DNA from: Chitinophaga sp. SYP-B3965
GTDB taxonomy: Bacteria > Bacteroidota > Bacteroidia > Chitinophagales > Chitinophagaceae
DNA length: 64,000 nucleotides
Assembly: GCF_009647655.1 (NCBI RefSeq)
Contig: NZ_WJFD01000004.1
Span: forward strand, 496,001 to 560,000
Direction of reading: 5' to 3'
Shown: one piece after another, positions 7,539 through 16,376 of the stretch
Numbering within the stretch: the first letter of the stretch is position 1
Layout of the letters: every line of letters starts with the position of its first letter
Translations under genes and position numbers: made by a program
The notes under the pieces: model-generated
Told to the model about the DNA's origin: nothing
Seen by the model: only the letters and a program-made list of their open reading frames with translations
Database searches by the model: none

Positions 7539-9179
7539 CTACCAGGTACTCTTTAATTCGTATACCGTCATTTTTTTGAGGGAGGCTTCTCCTCCTTTAA
7601 CGGATAAGGATAATGTTTTCTTACTAGTATCAATATTCACATTCACCGGCATGAACAACAAGCCGTCTGCGGTGAATACTTCCACTCCAATACGATCCAC
7701 GTATAAGATCAGATCCAGTTTGCCATTTATTAAAGGGGCAGTTGCTTTCACACCATCTATCTGTAATTGTTGTTTTGTAACGTCATACACTACAGGCAGG
7801 CCATGAATATCTAATGTGATCTCTTTTGCTTTTCCGGGTTCAATGGTTGTTCTGATCTCCAGTAGTTCTGCATGAATGTTTGATAAAGGATTTGCGCTGC
7901 CTTCTTTGAGGCGTGCCGGTTTAATGGTGTGGGTTTGCGTTCTAAGTGTTTCCAGTTCTTTTACCGGTGTGCGCGTAAGTCTTAATCCTTGTGGTGTGCG
8001 TGCCAGCTTTAATTCCAGGGGGATGCTCATTGCCTGGTTAAAGTTCATGTTCTCTTTATTGGTGTGTGTGCGCCACCAGCCAATTTCTATACGCCGGCCG
8101 GTTGGTTCATTGCTGAAGGTTTGAGAGGCATAGAAATCTCTGCCGTGCTGGCCGTTTAGTCTTTCTGTTTCAGGTTTGAAGGTGGTGCCATCAAATGTGC
8201 CGATCGCGTATTCACTATTTGCTCCTATAAGGACCCATTTCCTGGAGAGTTCATAGAACTCGGGGCATTCAAAGAGGTAGCGGTCGTTGCCGATGCCGCC
8301 ATTGATGGTGCTGGTTTTCGTCCAGTGTTTCAGATCAGGGGAGGTGAGGAATTGCATGCTGTGTTGTTCTTTCTCTCTTTCCACATACAATACCATTACC
8401 CATTTTTTGGTGGGTTCGTACCAGATCACTTTCGGATCACGATTGTCTTTGTTGATGCGGTGCACTACGGTACGGTCCAGTTTTTTGAAGGTCTGGCCAT
8501 CTGTAGTCCAGGCAAGGCCCTGGCCCCAGGAGCCTGCTCCAGTAAAGAACATTACCATTGCACCTTTGCCTAAACCACTGGTGTTGAAACTGTCTACAAT
8601 GGCGCTTCCGCTGAACATGGTACCAAATTTATCAGGGTGGAGGACATCGCCCACTTCTTTCCAGTGCAGCATGTCTTTACTTACTGCATGGCCCCAGGTC
8701 ATATTTCCCCATTCACGACCGTAGGGGTTGTGCTGGAAAAAGAGGTGATATTCTCCGTTGAAATAGACCATGCCGTTTGGATCATTTGTCCAGCCGCGTT
8801 TGGGGGAGAAGTGGAACTGGCCGCGCAGTTTTTCTTTATAGAGAGGCAGTGCGTTATTGTCTTCGTCACTTTGCAACACGGGTTTAAAGGCTTTGGAATC
8901 TGCTTTGTATTTATCTACGCGCAGTTCAATGTCCATTCCTTTCCAGGCGCTGATATCCAGGTAGGCCAGCCAATCCGGTTCTCCGTCTGCCAGTTCTATA
9001 TTCAGGTAACGTTCCTTTTCTCCGTCTATCCAGAGTTCCACGTTGTGTTTGGGTGCGCCGTTCTTTACCGGCAGTACCAGGTACTTCTTAGCAGCTTTGA
9101 ATACGGTGCTTAGTTCCTGGGCATGTGCAGCGTGGAATAGTGTAAAGAGGCATAATACCCCTGTCCAGATGATCTTCAT
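7539..9179 (-). CDS. GH32 fructan hydrolase (levanase/inulinase type)
   Basis: A 546-residue exported enzyme: signal peptide (cut near residue 20, HAAHA/QE), an N-terminal DUF4980-like beta domain to about residue 115, a five-bladed GH32 propeller and a C-terminal beta-sandwich. The catalytic triad is complete: nucleophile D133 in WTNDPNG, transition-state stabiliser D248 in RDP, acid/base E304 in ECP. It would release fructose from levan, inulin or sucrose. It lies 31 bases downstream of a fructokinase gene on the same strand, making a fructan operon. No SusC/SusD pair accompanies it. Exo versus endo action cannot be decided here. Confidence 0.93.
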   Translation of the reverse strand: MKIIWTGVLCLFTLFHAAHAQELSTVFKAAKKYLVLPVKNGAPKHNVELWIDGEKERYLNIELADGEPDWLAYLDISAWKGMDIELRVDKYKADSKAFKPVLQSDEDNNALPLYKEKLRGQFHFSPKRGWTNDPNGMVYFNGEYHLFFQHNPYGREWGNMTWGHAVSKDMLHWKEVGDVLHPDKFGTMFSGSAIVDSFNTSGLGKGAMVMFFTGAGSWGQGLAWTTDGQTFKKLDRTVVHRINKDNRDPKVIWYEPTKKWVMVLYVEREKEQHSMQFLTSPDLKHWTKTSTINGGIGNDRYLFECPEFYELSRKWVLIGANSEYAIGTFDGTTFKPETERLNGQHGRDFYASQTFSNEPTGRRIEIGWWRTHTNKENMNFNQAMSIPLELKLARTPQGLRLTRTPVKELETLRTQTHTIKPARLKEGSANPLSNIHAELLEIRTTIEPGKAKEITLDIHGLPVVYDVTKQQLQIDGVKATAPLINGKLDLILYVDRIGVEVFTADGLLFMPVNVNIDTSKKTLSLSVKGGEASLKKMTVYELKSTW

Positions 9180-9210
9180 GATTTACAATATAATAAAATA
9201 CTGTGTGGGT

Positions 9211-10089
9211 TTAACGAAAAAGGGAATCCACTTCTTTGAGATCATAATCCGGCATGGCGCCTTTGTAGGTGGTGATAGTTGCTGCCAGCCGGTTGGCAAA
9301 ATCCAGTAGTTCTTCCGGTGCTGCTTTGTCTATTGTTTTGGAAATGAAGGCAGCGAGGAAAGCATCTCCACTGCCCACCGTATCAGTTACGGGCACTGCA
9401 TATCCCGGATGAGTATACATCTGGCCATTCAGATGTAGTTGGGCGCCTTTTGCTCCCATGGTAACGATCATACGGTGGATGCCGAATTTATCCTGGAGGA
9501 GGGATACACGGTCTGCTGTATTATTGTAATTACCATACCAGTTGGTGACCAGTTCCAGTTCATCTATGTTCAGTTTGAGGATGTCCGCATATTGTAAAAG
9601 CAATTCAATGAGCGGGCGGGTGTAATGTGGTGTGCGCAGATTGATGTCCAGCACTTTGGTGTGTGCTGTTTCCAGTAATTGGAAAAGGGTGTTTCGGGAA
9701 GTAGGGTGCCGGGCGCTGAGGCTGCCGAAAACAAAATACTCCGCTTGTTTTACGAGTGCTGCTGTTGTTTCATCTGCTGTAATATGGTCCCATGCGGAGG
9801 GGGAAACAATGTCGTAGGACATATCCCCATTGGCATGTTGCTCTGCACGTACGATACCTGTAGGTACTTCTTCATCCACTTGAATATAGTCGGTATTCAG
9901 GCCTTTGGTTTGCAGTAGTTTCATCAACTCTTTTCCTCTTTCATCCGTGCCGATGCGACTGATCATGGCAGGATGTTTTCCCAGTCTGTGCAGTTGGTAT
10001 GCAACATTCATGGGAGCTCCACCAGGCTGAGGGCCGGAAGGGAGCATGTCCCAAAGAATTTCTCCATAACAAACAATACCGTGGTTCAT
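9211..10089 (-). CDS. PfkB-family sugar kinase, probable fructokinase
   Basis: A 292-residue cytoplasmic kinase of the ribokinase/PfkB family. The N-terminal GEILWDMLPSGPQPGGAPMNVA block and the C-terminal TVGSGDAFLAAF block, with the catalytic aspartate in GSGD, are intact. The sequence style is that of Bacteroidota fructokinases, and the gene directly precedes the GH32 hydrolase, so phosphorylation of released fructose is the natural role. The upstream flank is occupied by a regulator remnant (10117-10245), so any dedicated regulator now lies elsewhere. Confidence 0.88.
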   Translation of the reverse strand: MNHGIVCYGEILWDMLPSGPQPGGAPMNVAYQLHRLGKHPAMISRIGTDERGKELMKLLQTKGLNTDYIQVDEEVPTGIVRAEQHANGDMSYDIVSPSAWDHITADETTAALVKQAEYFVFGSLSARHPTSRNTLFQLLETAHTKVLDINLRTPHYTRPLIELLLQYADILKLNIDELELVTNWYGNYNNTADRVSLLQDKFGIHRMIVTMGAKGAQLHLNGQMYTHPGYAVPVTDTVGSGDAFLAAFISKTIDKAAPEELLDFANRLAATITTYKGAMPDYDLKEVDSLFR

Positions 10090-10116
10090 GTTTACGGGAT
10101 TAGCGGCAGCGGGGAT

Positions 10117-10245
10117 TATTTACATGAGCATATTTCTGTGGCAGAGGTAGCTTACAGAACAGGATTTTCCTCACCAGCTTATTTTTCAACAGTGTTTAAA
10201 TATAAGCTGGGAGTTTCTCCTGCTACGTTCAAAGGGAAGCGTTGA
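10117..10245 (+). pseudogene. C-terminal remnant of an AraC-type regulator
   Basis: The frame ending at the TGA at 10245 encodes the last helix-turn-helix of an AraC-type domain: ISVAEVAYRTGFSSPAYFST, then a GVSPATFKGKR tail. Nothing upstream continues the domain: the preceding bases belong to the fructokinase start region on the opposite strand, 27 bases away. It is either the end of an AraC regulator or of a hybrid two-component regulator, the usual controllers of fructan loci in this phylum. An in-frame open stretch reaching back to 9973 is unrelated to AraC sequence and is antisense to fructokinase. Confidence 0.75.
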
Positions 10246-10247
10246 GT

Positions 10248-10508
10248 TTATTTCTTCTTCGCTGCTTTTGCCGGTGCTTTAGTTTTAGCTTTCGCTGCTG
10301 CTTTTGCTTTAGGCGCGGCGGCTACTTTGCTGGTTTTTTTCACGGCTCCTGATGCTAATACTTTACTCGCTTTTTTCACCTGGCGGGCAAATTTCTTTTC
10401 TCCTACTGATTCTTTCAGATCTGTAAAAGTAGTTTCGAGCGTGGTAGCAATCTGCTCACGTAATGCATTCTTTTTAACCTTAACTGGTTCTTTCTTGGAC
10501 TTGGCCAT
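10248..10508 (-). CDS. histone H1-like lysine/alanine-rich protein
   Basis: An 86-residue basic protein. The first 50 residues are of mixed composition (ALREQIATTLETTFTDLKES, then KKFARQVKKASKVLA), and the last 35 or so are almost entirely Lys, Ala, Pro and Thr (KAKAAAKAKTKAPAKAAKKK), like eukaryotic H1 tails and bacterial H1-like nucleoid proteins. Likely a DNA-binding nucleoid protein in the cytoplasm. It has its own promoter candidate upstream and is convergent with the regulator remnant, only two bases away. Function by composition, not by a catalytic motif. Confidence 0.8.
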   Translation of the reverse strand: MAKSKKEPVKVKKNALREQIATTLETTFTDLKESVGEKKFARQVKKASKVLASGAVKKTSKVAAAPKAKAAAKAKTKAPAKAAKKK

Positions 10509-10536
10509 TATTCATGTCTTGTTTAGTGAAGGACTG

Positions 10537-10565
10537 TAAATTTAACAATAAGTTAATATACCCAA
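10537..10565 (-). promoter_or_regulatory. candidate promoter of the H1-like gene
   Basis: On the minus strand a TTG (10565-10563) is followed after 18 bases by TAAATTTA (10544-10537), close to the Bacteroidota TAnnTTTG -7 element but with A in the last position. It lies 29 bases upstream of the start codon. Confidence 0.4.
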
Positions 10566-10634
10566 TGTTAAGTTTTGGCCGGTCATTTATCCAAAATGAT
10601 ACAGAAAAAGGGGCTGAATGGTTATATTTAGCCC

Positions 10635-11621
10635 ATGCATCGTTTTAGTTTAATATTTATCGTGTTGTTGGCCGGAGCTTTCTCCGTGTGTGGGCAAGCG
10701 CCGAGGCATTATGTTTGTTATCGTACCACAGGGGCTACCCCAGACTGGCAAAACATCCCATGGACGGCCGATTTTGTGGATATTGAAGGTGCTGTTAAGC
10801 CTGTTCCGCTCTATCGTACCCGGGTAAAAATGCAATGGGATGATCAAAACCTCTACGTACTGGCAGAATTGGAAGAGCCGCATATCCAGGCACGCCTTCG
10901 CCAGCGGGATACTATCATCTTTCATGATAACGACTTCGAAGTATTCATTGATCCGGACGGAGATACGCATCAATACTATGAAATAGAGATCAATGCCCTC
11001 AATACGGTCATGGACCTGTTCATGGTAAAGCCCTATCGCAACGGGGGGCAGGCTATGCTTAACTGGGATACAAAAGGGCTCCGTACGGCGGTGCAGATCA
11101 ACGGAACATTGAATAACCCAACAGACAAGGATACTTCCTGGACGGTGGAAATGGCCATCCCTTTTAAGGCACTGAGTTTTTACAGCCGCCGGACCGTGCC
11201 GGCAGAAGGTGGTATCTGGCGGATCAACTTCTCCCGTGTGCAATGGCAATTTGAGATCCAGGATGGGATGTATACCAAGCGGCCGCGTACACCTGAATAT
11301 AATTGGGTATGGTCCCCTCAGGGCATCATTAATATGCATGCACCTGAGCATTGGGGTTATCTGCAATTCAGTGTGCAACGTCCCACTGCTTTTTCAGAGC
11401 CCCCGACCACTGCGGCCATGAATGAATTGTGGGATATCTATTATCGGCAAAAGCAATATTGGGAACAGCATAAATGTTATGCAAAGGATACGAATGCCCT
11501 GGGCATTAATTCTGTTGCCGTTATAGAGGGCACTACTTTGCAATTCTCGGCCTCCATCCGTGAAGCCGGTTTCATCACTATTATTAACCAGGAAGGAAAA
11601 ATCACATCACGCCATGAATAA
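10635..11621 (+). CDS. carbohydrate-binding family 9-like (CBM9) exported protein
   Basis: A 328-residue protein with a signal peptide (residues 1-20, FSVCGQA). The body fits the DOMON/CBM9-like domain: WTADFVDIEG, VKMQWDDQNLYVLAELEEP, IFHDNDFEVFIDPDGD, the HQYYEIEINALNT strand, and WTVEMAIPFKAL. Such domains bind sugars or haem at the surface. The stop overlaps the start of the next gene by eight bases, so the two form an operon and probably act together on one glycan. Specific ligand unknown. Confidence 0.8.
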   Translation: MHRFSLIFIVLLAGAFSVCGQAPRHYVCYRTTGATPDWQNIPWTADFVDIEGAVKPVPLYRTRVKMQWDDQNLYVLAELEEPHIQARLRQRDTIIFHDNDFEVFIDPDGDTHQYYEIEINALNTVMDLFMVKPYRNGGQAMLNWDTKGLRTAVQINGTLNNPTDKDTSWTVEMAIPFKALSFYSRRTVPAEGGIWRINFSRVQWQFEIQDGMYTKRPRTPEYNWVWSPQGIINMHAPEHWGYLQFSVQRPTAFSEPPTTAAMNELWDIYYRQKQYWEQHKCYAKDTNALGINSVAVIEGTTLQFSASIREAGFITIINQEGKITSRHE

Positions 11622-12693
11622 ACGCGACTTCATGAAATCGCTGGGGCTCGGCAGCTTGGCATTTATACAACCCTCCACCCTGATCTCTGCAGTGCCTGTT
11701 CCACCTGTTCCGCCCAAAAAGGTACAGCACAGGGTATGGATCAACCCGGATCATAAAGACACGGCAGCAGATCTGAAACCCCGCTACCAGAGCTATAAAC
11801 AAGCCGGCATTGGCGTGATCTATTTTGAGGAGGATAGTCCGCTGCATTTCAAAGCAGCGAAGGAAGCGGGTATTGCTGCCCATCGCTGGTTCTGGACAAT
11901 GAACAGGGGAGATAAAGACCTCCTCGCCAATCATCCGGAATGGTATTCGCAAAACAGGAAAGGAGAATCCTGCGCCACGCATCCTCCCTATGTTGGTTAT
12001 TACCGTTTTCTTTGTCCGAATAAGGAAGGCGTGGTAGAACATCTGAAGAAACAGGCAGAGGAAATATTATCGAAAGATTATGTAGATGGCATTCATCTTG
12101 ACTATATCCGCTTTGTAGATGTGATCCTGCCGGTGAACCTCTGGGAGAATTATAAGATCGACCAGTCTAAGGAGCTGCCGGAATATGATTTCTGTTATTG
12201 TGAAACCTGTCGCAGTAAATACAAAAGTGCCTATGGCGTTGATCCCCTGGAAATAGAACATCCGGATCAAAGTCCTTCCTGGCGTAAGTTCCGTTATGAC
12301 AGCATCACCAATGTGGTGCGGAATATGGCGTCTGTAGCTAAGCAACATAAGAAACCCATTACGGCAGCTGTATTTCCCACACCGGAAATAGCTAAACGTA
12401 TTGTGCGGCAGGATTGGGTGAACTGGCCCCTGGATGCTGTGTGCCCTATGATCTATCATGGTTTTTACCGGGAAAGTGTGAAATGGATAGGCGATGCGGT
12501 GGCGGAAGGGGTGAAGGCGTTACATGGGAGTTTTCCGTTGTACGCGGGGCTATACCTCCCGGATTTTAAGGGGGATGACGAGCAGGTTCGGCAGGGGATT
12601 AAGCTGGCTTTGGAGAATGGGGCCGCGGGGGTGTCTATTTTTGGGAAGCTGACACCCTCCTTATTGGGAGTATTAAAAGATAGCCTACACTGA
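11614..12693 (+). CDS. putative glycoside hydrolase (GHL10/DUF187-like TIM barrel)
   Basis: Taken from ATG 11614 (359 residues), which gives a twin-arginine-like signal (NKRDFMKSLGLGSLAF) of the kind used for exported enzymes; the longer form from 11560 lacks a signal. The barrel motifs DGIHLDYIRF, DFCYCETCRSKY, CPMIYHGF and LYAGLYLPDF match the glycosidase-like GHL10/PF02638 group. HLDYIRF carries the conserved acidic residue at a strand end. Substrate is unknown. Overlaps the CBM9-like gene by eight bases and is followed by a 10-bp hairpin. Confidence 0.72.
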   Translation: MNKRDFMKSLGLGSLAFIQPSTLISAVPVPPVPPKKVQHRVWINPDHKDTAADLKPRYQSYKQAGIGVIYFEEDSPLHFKAAKEAGIAAHRWFWTMNRGDKDLLANHPEWYSQNRKGESCATHPPYVGYYRFLCPNKEGVVEHLKKQAEEILSKDYVDGIHLDYIRFVDVILPVNLWENYKIDQSKELPEYDFCYCETCRSKYKSAYGVDPLEIEHPDQSPSWRKFRYDSITNVVRNMASVAKQHKKPITAAVFPTPEIAKRIVRQDWVNWPLDAVCPMIYHGFYRESVKWIGDAVAEGVKALHGSFPLYAGLYLPDFKGDDEQVRQGIKLALENGAAGVSIFGKLTPSLLGVLKDSLH

Positions 12694-12694
12694 C

Positions 12695-12721
12695 CCTATC
12701 TTGAGCCTATGTCAAGATAGG
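12695..12721 (+). terminator. hairpin after putative glycosidase gene
   Basis: Perfect stem CCTATCTTGA (12695-12704) with TCAAGATAGG (12712-12721) and a 7-base loop, beginning one base after the stop codon. It lacks a good T-run (CGATCTTAA follows), so it may be a weak terminator or a 3'-protecting hairpin. Confidence 0.5.
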
Positions 12722-12739
12722 CGATCTTAAAGGAAAAGC

Positions 12740-13999
12740 ATGGAAAATTACAGCGTAGTCATTATTATTCTGGCAGTTATGATCGGATTATCTGCCATTG
12801 CAGATAAGATCAGATTACCGTATCCGATCTTATTGATCAGTGCAGGTATTGCAGTGGGATTTATTCCCTCCTTGCCGAATATTGAACTAAATGCGGAAGT
12901 GGTTTTCCTGATCTTTCTGCCTCCTTTATTATATGACGCCGCTTTCAATATCTCCTTCCGGCAATTCCGCACGAATATTAATACCATCAGTACTCTAGCT
13001 ATTTCCCTGGTGTTTATAACGGCAACGGGCATAGCGGTGACGGCCCATTACCTGATCCCGGGCATGACCTGGCCGCTTTCATTTGTATTGGGGGCTATCC
13101 TTTCTGCTACTGATGCGGTGGCGGCGATGAGTATTACGAAGGGCCTGGGGCTTTCTCATAAAACGAATACTATCCTGGAAGGGGAGAGCCTGGTGAATGA
13201 TGCTTCTGCTTTGGTGGCTTACCGGTTTGCGGTGGCTGCTGTTACGGGAACTGCTTTTGTATTCTGGAAAGCGTCCCTGGAATTTGTGGTCTTAATGGCG
13301 GGTGGATTTTTAGTGGGGTTTGTGATGGGGAAGGTGTTGGAGTTTGGTTTGCGGTTTGTACATAAAAATTATCTTGTTACCATCAGCCTCATGTTGCTGA
13401 TGCCGTTTGTTACTTACCTGCTGGCAGAAGAAATGCATGTATCCGGTGTGATTGCTGTGGTGATCCTGGGTTTGGGGATTTCCCGGTTCAGCAGGAAATT
13501 ACTGCCGGATGGGTTAAGGCAGCAGAGTAAATCTTTCTGGGACGTTATTATTTTTTTACTGAACGGGTTGATCTTTATCCTTATCGGCCTTCAGTTCCCT
13601 TATGTGGCTAAGAGCCTGGAAAGGCAGGAAATACTCCTGTACATTGGGTATGGTTTTATTATTACGGTGGTGGCTTTGGTGATCCGGGTGATCCGGGTGT
13701 TTTGGCAACAATTCAATTTGCAGCAGGCTTTTAAAAGAGGGAAGGGGCGGATCACGGAACATGCCCTGCTGGATTTTAAGAATAGTCTTATCATCAGCTG
13801 GTCCGGCATGCGGGGGATTGTTTCCCTGGCGATTGCCATTGGATTACCCACTACTTTGGGAGATGGAACGCCGTTTCCGCAAAGGGCGGCCATTATATTT
13901 ATTTCTATTGTGGTGGTTTTGTTTACCCTGATAGGGCAGGGGCTTTCTTTACCCTGGCTGGTGAGAAAATTAAATACGGAGAAAAAAACACCTGCCTGA
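12740..13999 (+). CDS. CPA1-type Na+/H+ antiporter
   Basis: A 419-residue protein with about 12 membrane helices over its whole length. Diagnostic sequences are FLPPLLYDAAF, the GAILSATDAVAA helix and LEGESLVNDASALVA, which together mark the cation:proton antiporter-1 (NhaP/SOD22-like) family; the aspartates in TDA and ND are the ion-binding residues of the family. It exchanges cytoplasmic Na+ or K+ for protons. No regulatory RCK domain follows the membrane part. It is probably an independent housekeeping gene. Confidence 0.92.
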   Translation: MENYSVVIIILAVMIGLSAIADKIRLPYPILLISAGIAVGFIPSLPNIELNAEVVFLIFLPPLLYDAAFNISFRQFRTNINTISTLAISLVFITATGIAVTAHYLIPGMTWPLSFVLGAILSATDAVAAMSITKGLGLSHKTNTILEGESLVNDASALVAYRFAVAAVTGTAFVFWKASLEFVVLMAGGFLVGFVMGKVLEFGLRFVHKNYLVTISLMLLMPFVTYLLAEEMHVSGVIAVVILGLGISRFSRKLLPDGLRQQSKSFWDVIIFLLNGLIFILIGLQFPYVAKSLERQEILLYIGYGFIITVVALVIRVIRVFWQQFNLQQAFKRGKGRITEHALLDFKNSLIISWSGMRGIVSLAIAIGLPTTLGDGTPFPQRAAIIFISIVVVLFTLIGQGLSLPWLVRKLNTEKKTPA

Positions 14000-14114
14000 T
14001 TTTGCCATTCATCACTTTTTGAGAAAAATTAACCCCCGTTAGTGCGTTTATTAGCCCTTTTATTAACGGAAATTAATCCTTTATTAATCCTCTTCTGCTT
14101 ACTTAGCATTACGT

Positions 14115-16367
14115 ATGAAAATGATACAAATGAGCAAGTACGGAGTATGGATACTCCTGGCCACGGCTTTGAGTCTGCTGGCCTGGCAGTGCAAGGTTTC
14201 TCAGCCGGCACAAAAGTCAACACAAGCTATTAAACGGGACCCTTCAGGGAAGATCATTGTTAACCCGTATCCTGATCCTGCTTACCTGTCTGTAAAGGAA
14301 AGTATGGAATCTATTCAGCTGCCCCCCGGTTACAAATTGCAACTGGTGGCCAGCGAGCCCATGATCAAAGAACCGGTGGCCATCGTTTGGGATGGCAATG
14401 CCAGGATGTATGTGGCAGAAATGAGCACGTACATGCAGGATATTAATGGTACCGGTGAAAATGAACCCATCTGCAGGATTTCCCTTTTGGAGGATACAAA
14501 TGGCGATGGCACTATGGACAAATCTTCTGTGTTTATCGACAGCCTGGTATTACCCCGCATGATGTTATGCGTGGGGCATAAACTGCTGGTGAATGAAACC
14601 TACACATACGACATCCACAGTTATGCAGATACAAATGGAGACGGCGTGGCGGATCAGAAGGAAGTGGTGTATAAAAATCCCAAAGCAGATACGCGTAACC
14701 TGGAACATCAGAAAAGCGGGCTGGTCTGGAATATGGATAACTGGATCTATGTGAGCTGTGATCCTGTGCGTTATCGTTATACAAATGGAAAATTAAAGGT
14801 GGATACGATGGCTAATGCGCCAGGCGGGCAATGGGGATTGGGAAATGACGATTATGGCAGGATGTATTTCTCCAGTGCGGGTGCGGAAATTCCGGCATGT
14901 GGTTTTCAGATCAACCCTTCTTACGGATTGTACAATCCGAAGGATCAATACAACCAGGAGTTTTTAGCGGTATGGCCCATCATTGTAACCCCGGATGTAC
15001 AAGGCGGTATGAACCGGCTGCGTCCGGATACTACACTCAATCATTTTACGGCGGGTTGCGGGCAATCGGTTTTCCGGGGAGATGCTTTACCGGCTGATCT
15101 GAAAGGAGACCTGATCATTTGTGAACCGGTGGGCAGGCTGATCCGCAGGGCGAAAGTTACCACGAGTGAAGGAAAAGTAACGTTGCGGAATGCTTATGAG
15201 AAAGAAGAATTCATGGCTTCTTATGATATGAACTTCCGGCCGGTGAATAGTACTACAGGACCAGATGGCTGTTTATACATTGTAGATATGCACAGGGGTA
15301 TTATCCAGGAAGCTACCTGGACGAAAGAAGGGAGTTTCCTCCGGCCCCGCATTCTGCAAAAGGGATTGGATAAGAACATCGGGCGCGGGCGGATCTATCG
15401 TTTGGTGCATGATGGTTATAAACCAGGCCCCAAACCCCAGTTGCTGGATAAATCCGCCAGCGCTTTGTTGCCTTACTTAGATCATTCCAATGGCTGGTGG
15501 CGCGAAAATGCGCAAAAAGAGATCATCGTTTCCGGTGACCGTTCTGTGATCCCTGCTTTACAGCAGATGGCGGTGAGTAAAACGAATAGTCACCTGGCGA
15601 GGATCCATGCTTTATGGACATTGGAAGGTTTGGGTGCTATTGATAAACCCACCCTGTTTGCAGCGATGGATGATAATGATCCGCAAGTGAGGAAAGCTGC
15701 GGTGTGGATCAGTGAGTCGCTTCTTAAACAAAATGATGAACAGGTACTGGATAAACTGGCGGAACTGAAAAGTGATACTTCTTCTCTTGTGCAGGTGCAA
15801 CTGGCATTGACAATGGGGCAGAGTAAAACAGAAGCCGCGAGATATGTGGAAGGCCGTTTGAAAGCTTATTCACAATATACAGGTGTACTGGATGGTGTGA
15901 GTAATAGCCTGGAGGTAACGAAGAATACCAAACTCTTTGGCAGCAGGCTGGCGAATATGCCGGCGGCGCATCGCAACCTGATCCTGAATGGCGCTAATAT
16001 CTATAAACAATTATGTTCTACCTGCCATGGGCCTGATGGTAAAGGTTTGTCTGTTGGTGATGCTGCAGTGGCGGCGCCACCTTTTGTTGGTTCTAAAAGA
16101 GTAGATGGTGATAAAGTGGCCATGATCCTCATCATGATGAACGGGCTCTCCGGACCGGTTGATGGAAAAAATTATCCGGATGTGATGGCGCCATTCGGAG
16201 CCACTAATAATGATGAGTGGGTAGCTTCTGTACTGAGTTATATCCGTTACAATTACGGAAAAAATAAAACGCCGGTGGTAGATGTGGAGAGTGTGAAACA
16301 GGTAAGGGCAAAAGCTTCCGCGAGAAGTGCTTTTTGGACAATAGGAGAATTAGAGAATATTAAATAA
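14115..16367 (+). CDS. PVC-type lipoprotein dehydrogenase with HEAT repeats and cytochrome c domain
   Basis: A 750-residue exported protein. A hydrophobic N-terminus ends at a cysteine (LLAWQC, a non-ideal lipobox). Residues of about 60-440 form a beta-propeller like those of membrane-bound sugar dehydrogenases (LPPGYKLQLVASEP, IVWDGNARMYVAEM, GPDGCLYIVDMHRG). Residues of about 455-600 are HEAT-like helical repeats. The last 130 residues are a c-type cytochrome with CSTCHGPDGKG. The architecture is common in Planctomycetes and Bacteroidota and is thought to oxidise sugars and pass electrons to haem. It heads the same-strand glycoside hydrolase series, 9 bases before GH92. Confidence 0.8.
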   Translation: MKMIQMSKYGVWILLATALSLLAWQCKVSQPAQKSTQAIKRDPSGKIIVNPYPDPAYLSVKESMESIQLPPGYKLQLVASEPMIKEPVAIVWDGNARMYVAEMSTYMQDINGTGENEPICRISLLEDTNGDGTMDKSSVFIDSLVLPRMMLCVGHKLLVNETYTYDIHSYADTNGDGVADQKEVVYKNPKADTRNLEHQKSGLVWNMDNWIYVSCDPVRYRYTNGKLKVDTMANAPGGQWGLGNDDYGRMYFSSAGAEIPACGFQINPSYGLYNPKDQYNQEFLAVWPIIVTPDVQGGMNRLRPDTTLNHFTAGCGQSVFRGDALPADLKGDLIICEPVGRLIRRAKVTTSEGKVTLRNAYEKEEFMASYDMNFRPVNSTTGPDGCLYIVDMHRGIIQEATWTKEGSFLRPRILQKGLDKNIGRGRIYRLVHDGYKPGPKPQLLDKSASALLPYLDHSNGWWRENAQKEIIVSGDRSVIPALQQMAVSKTNSHLARIHALWTLEGLGAIDKPTLFAAMDDNDPQVRKAAVWISESLLKQNDEQVLDKLAELKSDTSSLVQVQLALTMGQSKTEAARYVEGRLKAYSQYTGVLDGVSNSLEVTKNTKLFGSRLANMPAAHRNLILNGANIYKQLCSTCHGPDGKGLSVGDAAVAAPPFVGSKRVDGDKVAMILIMMNGLSGPVDGKNYPDVMAPFGATNNDEWVASVLSYIRYNYGKNKTPVVDVESVKQVRAKASARSAFWTIGELENIK

Positions 16368-16376
16368 CGCATTAGC

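Noticed and set aside
9973..10116. N-terminal extension of the AraC remnant
   Set aside because: This part of the open frame is antisense to the fructokinase start and does not resemble any AraC domain; only 10117-10245 is supported.
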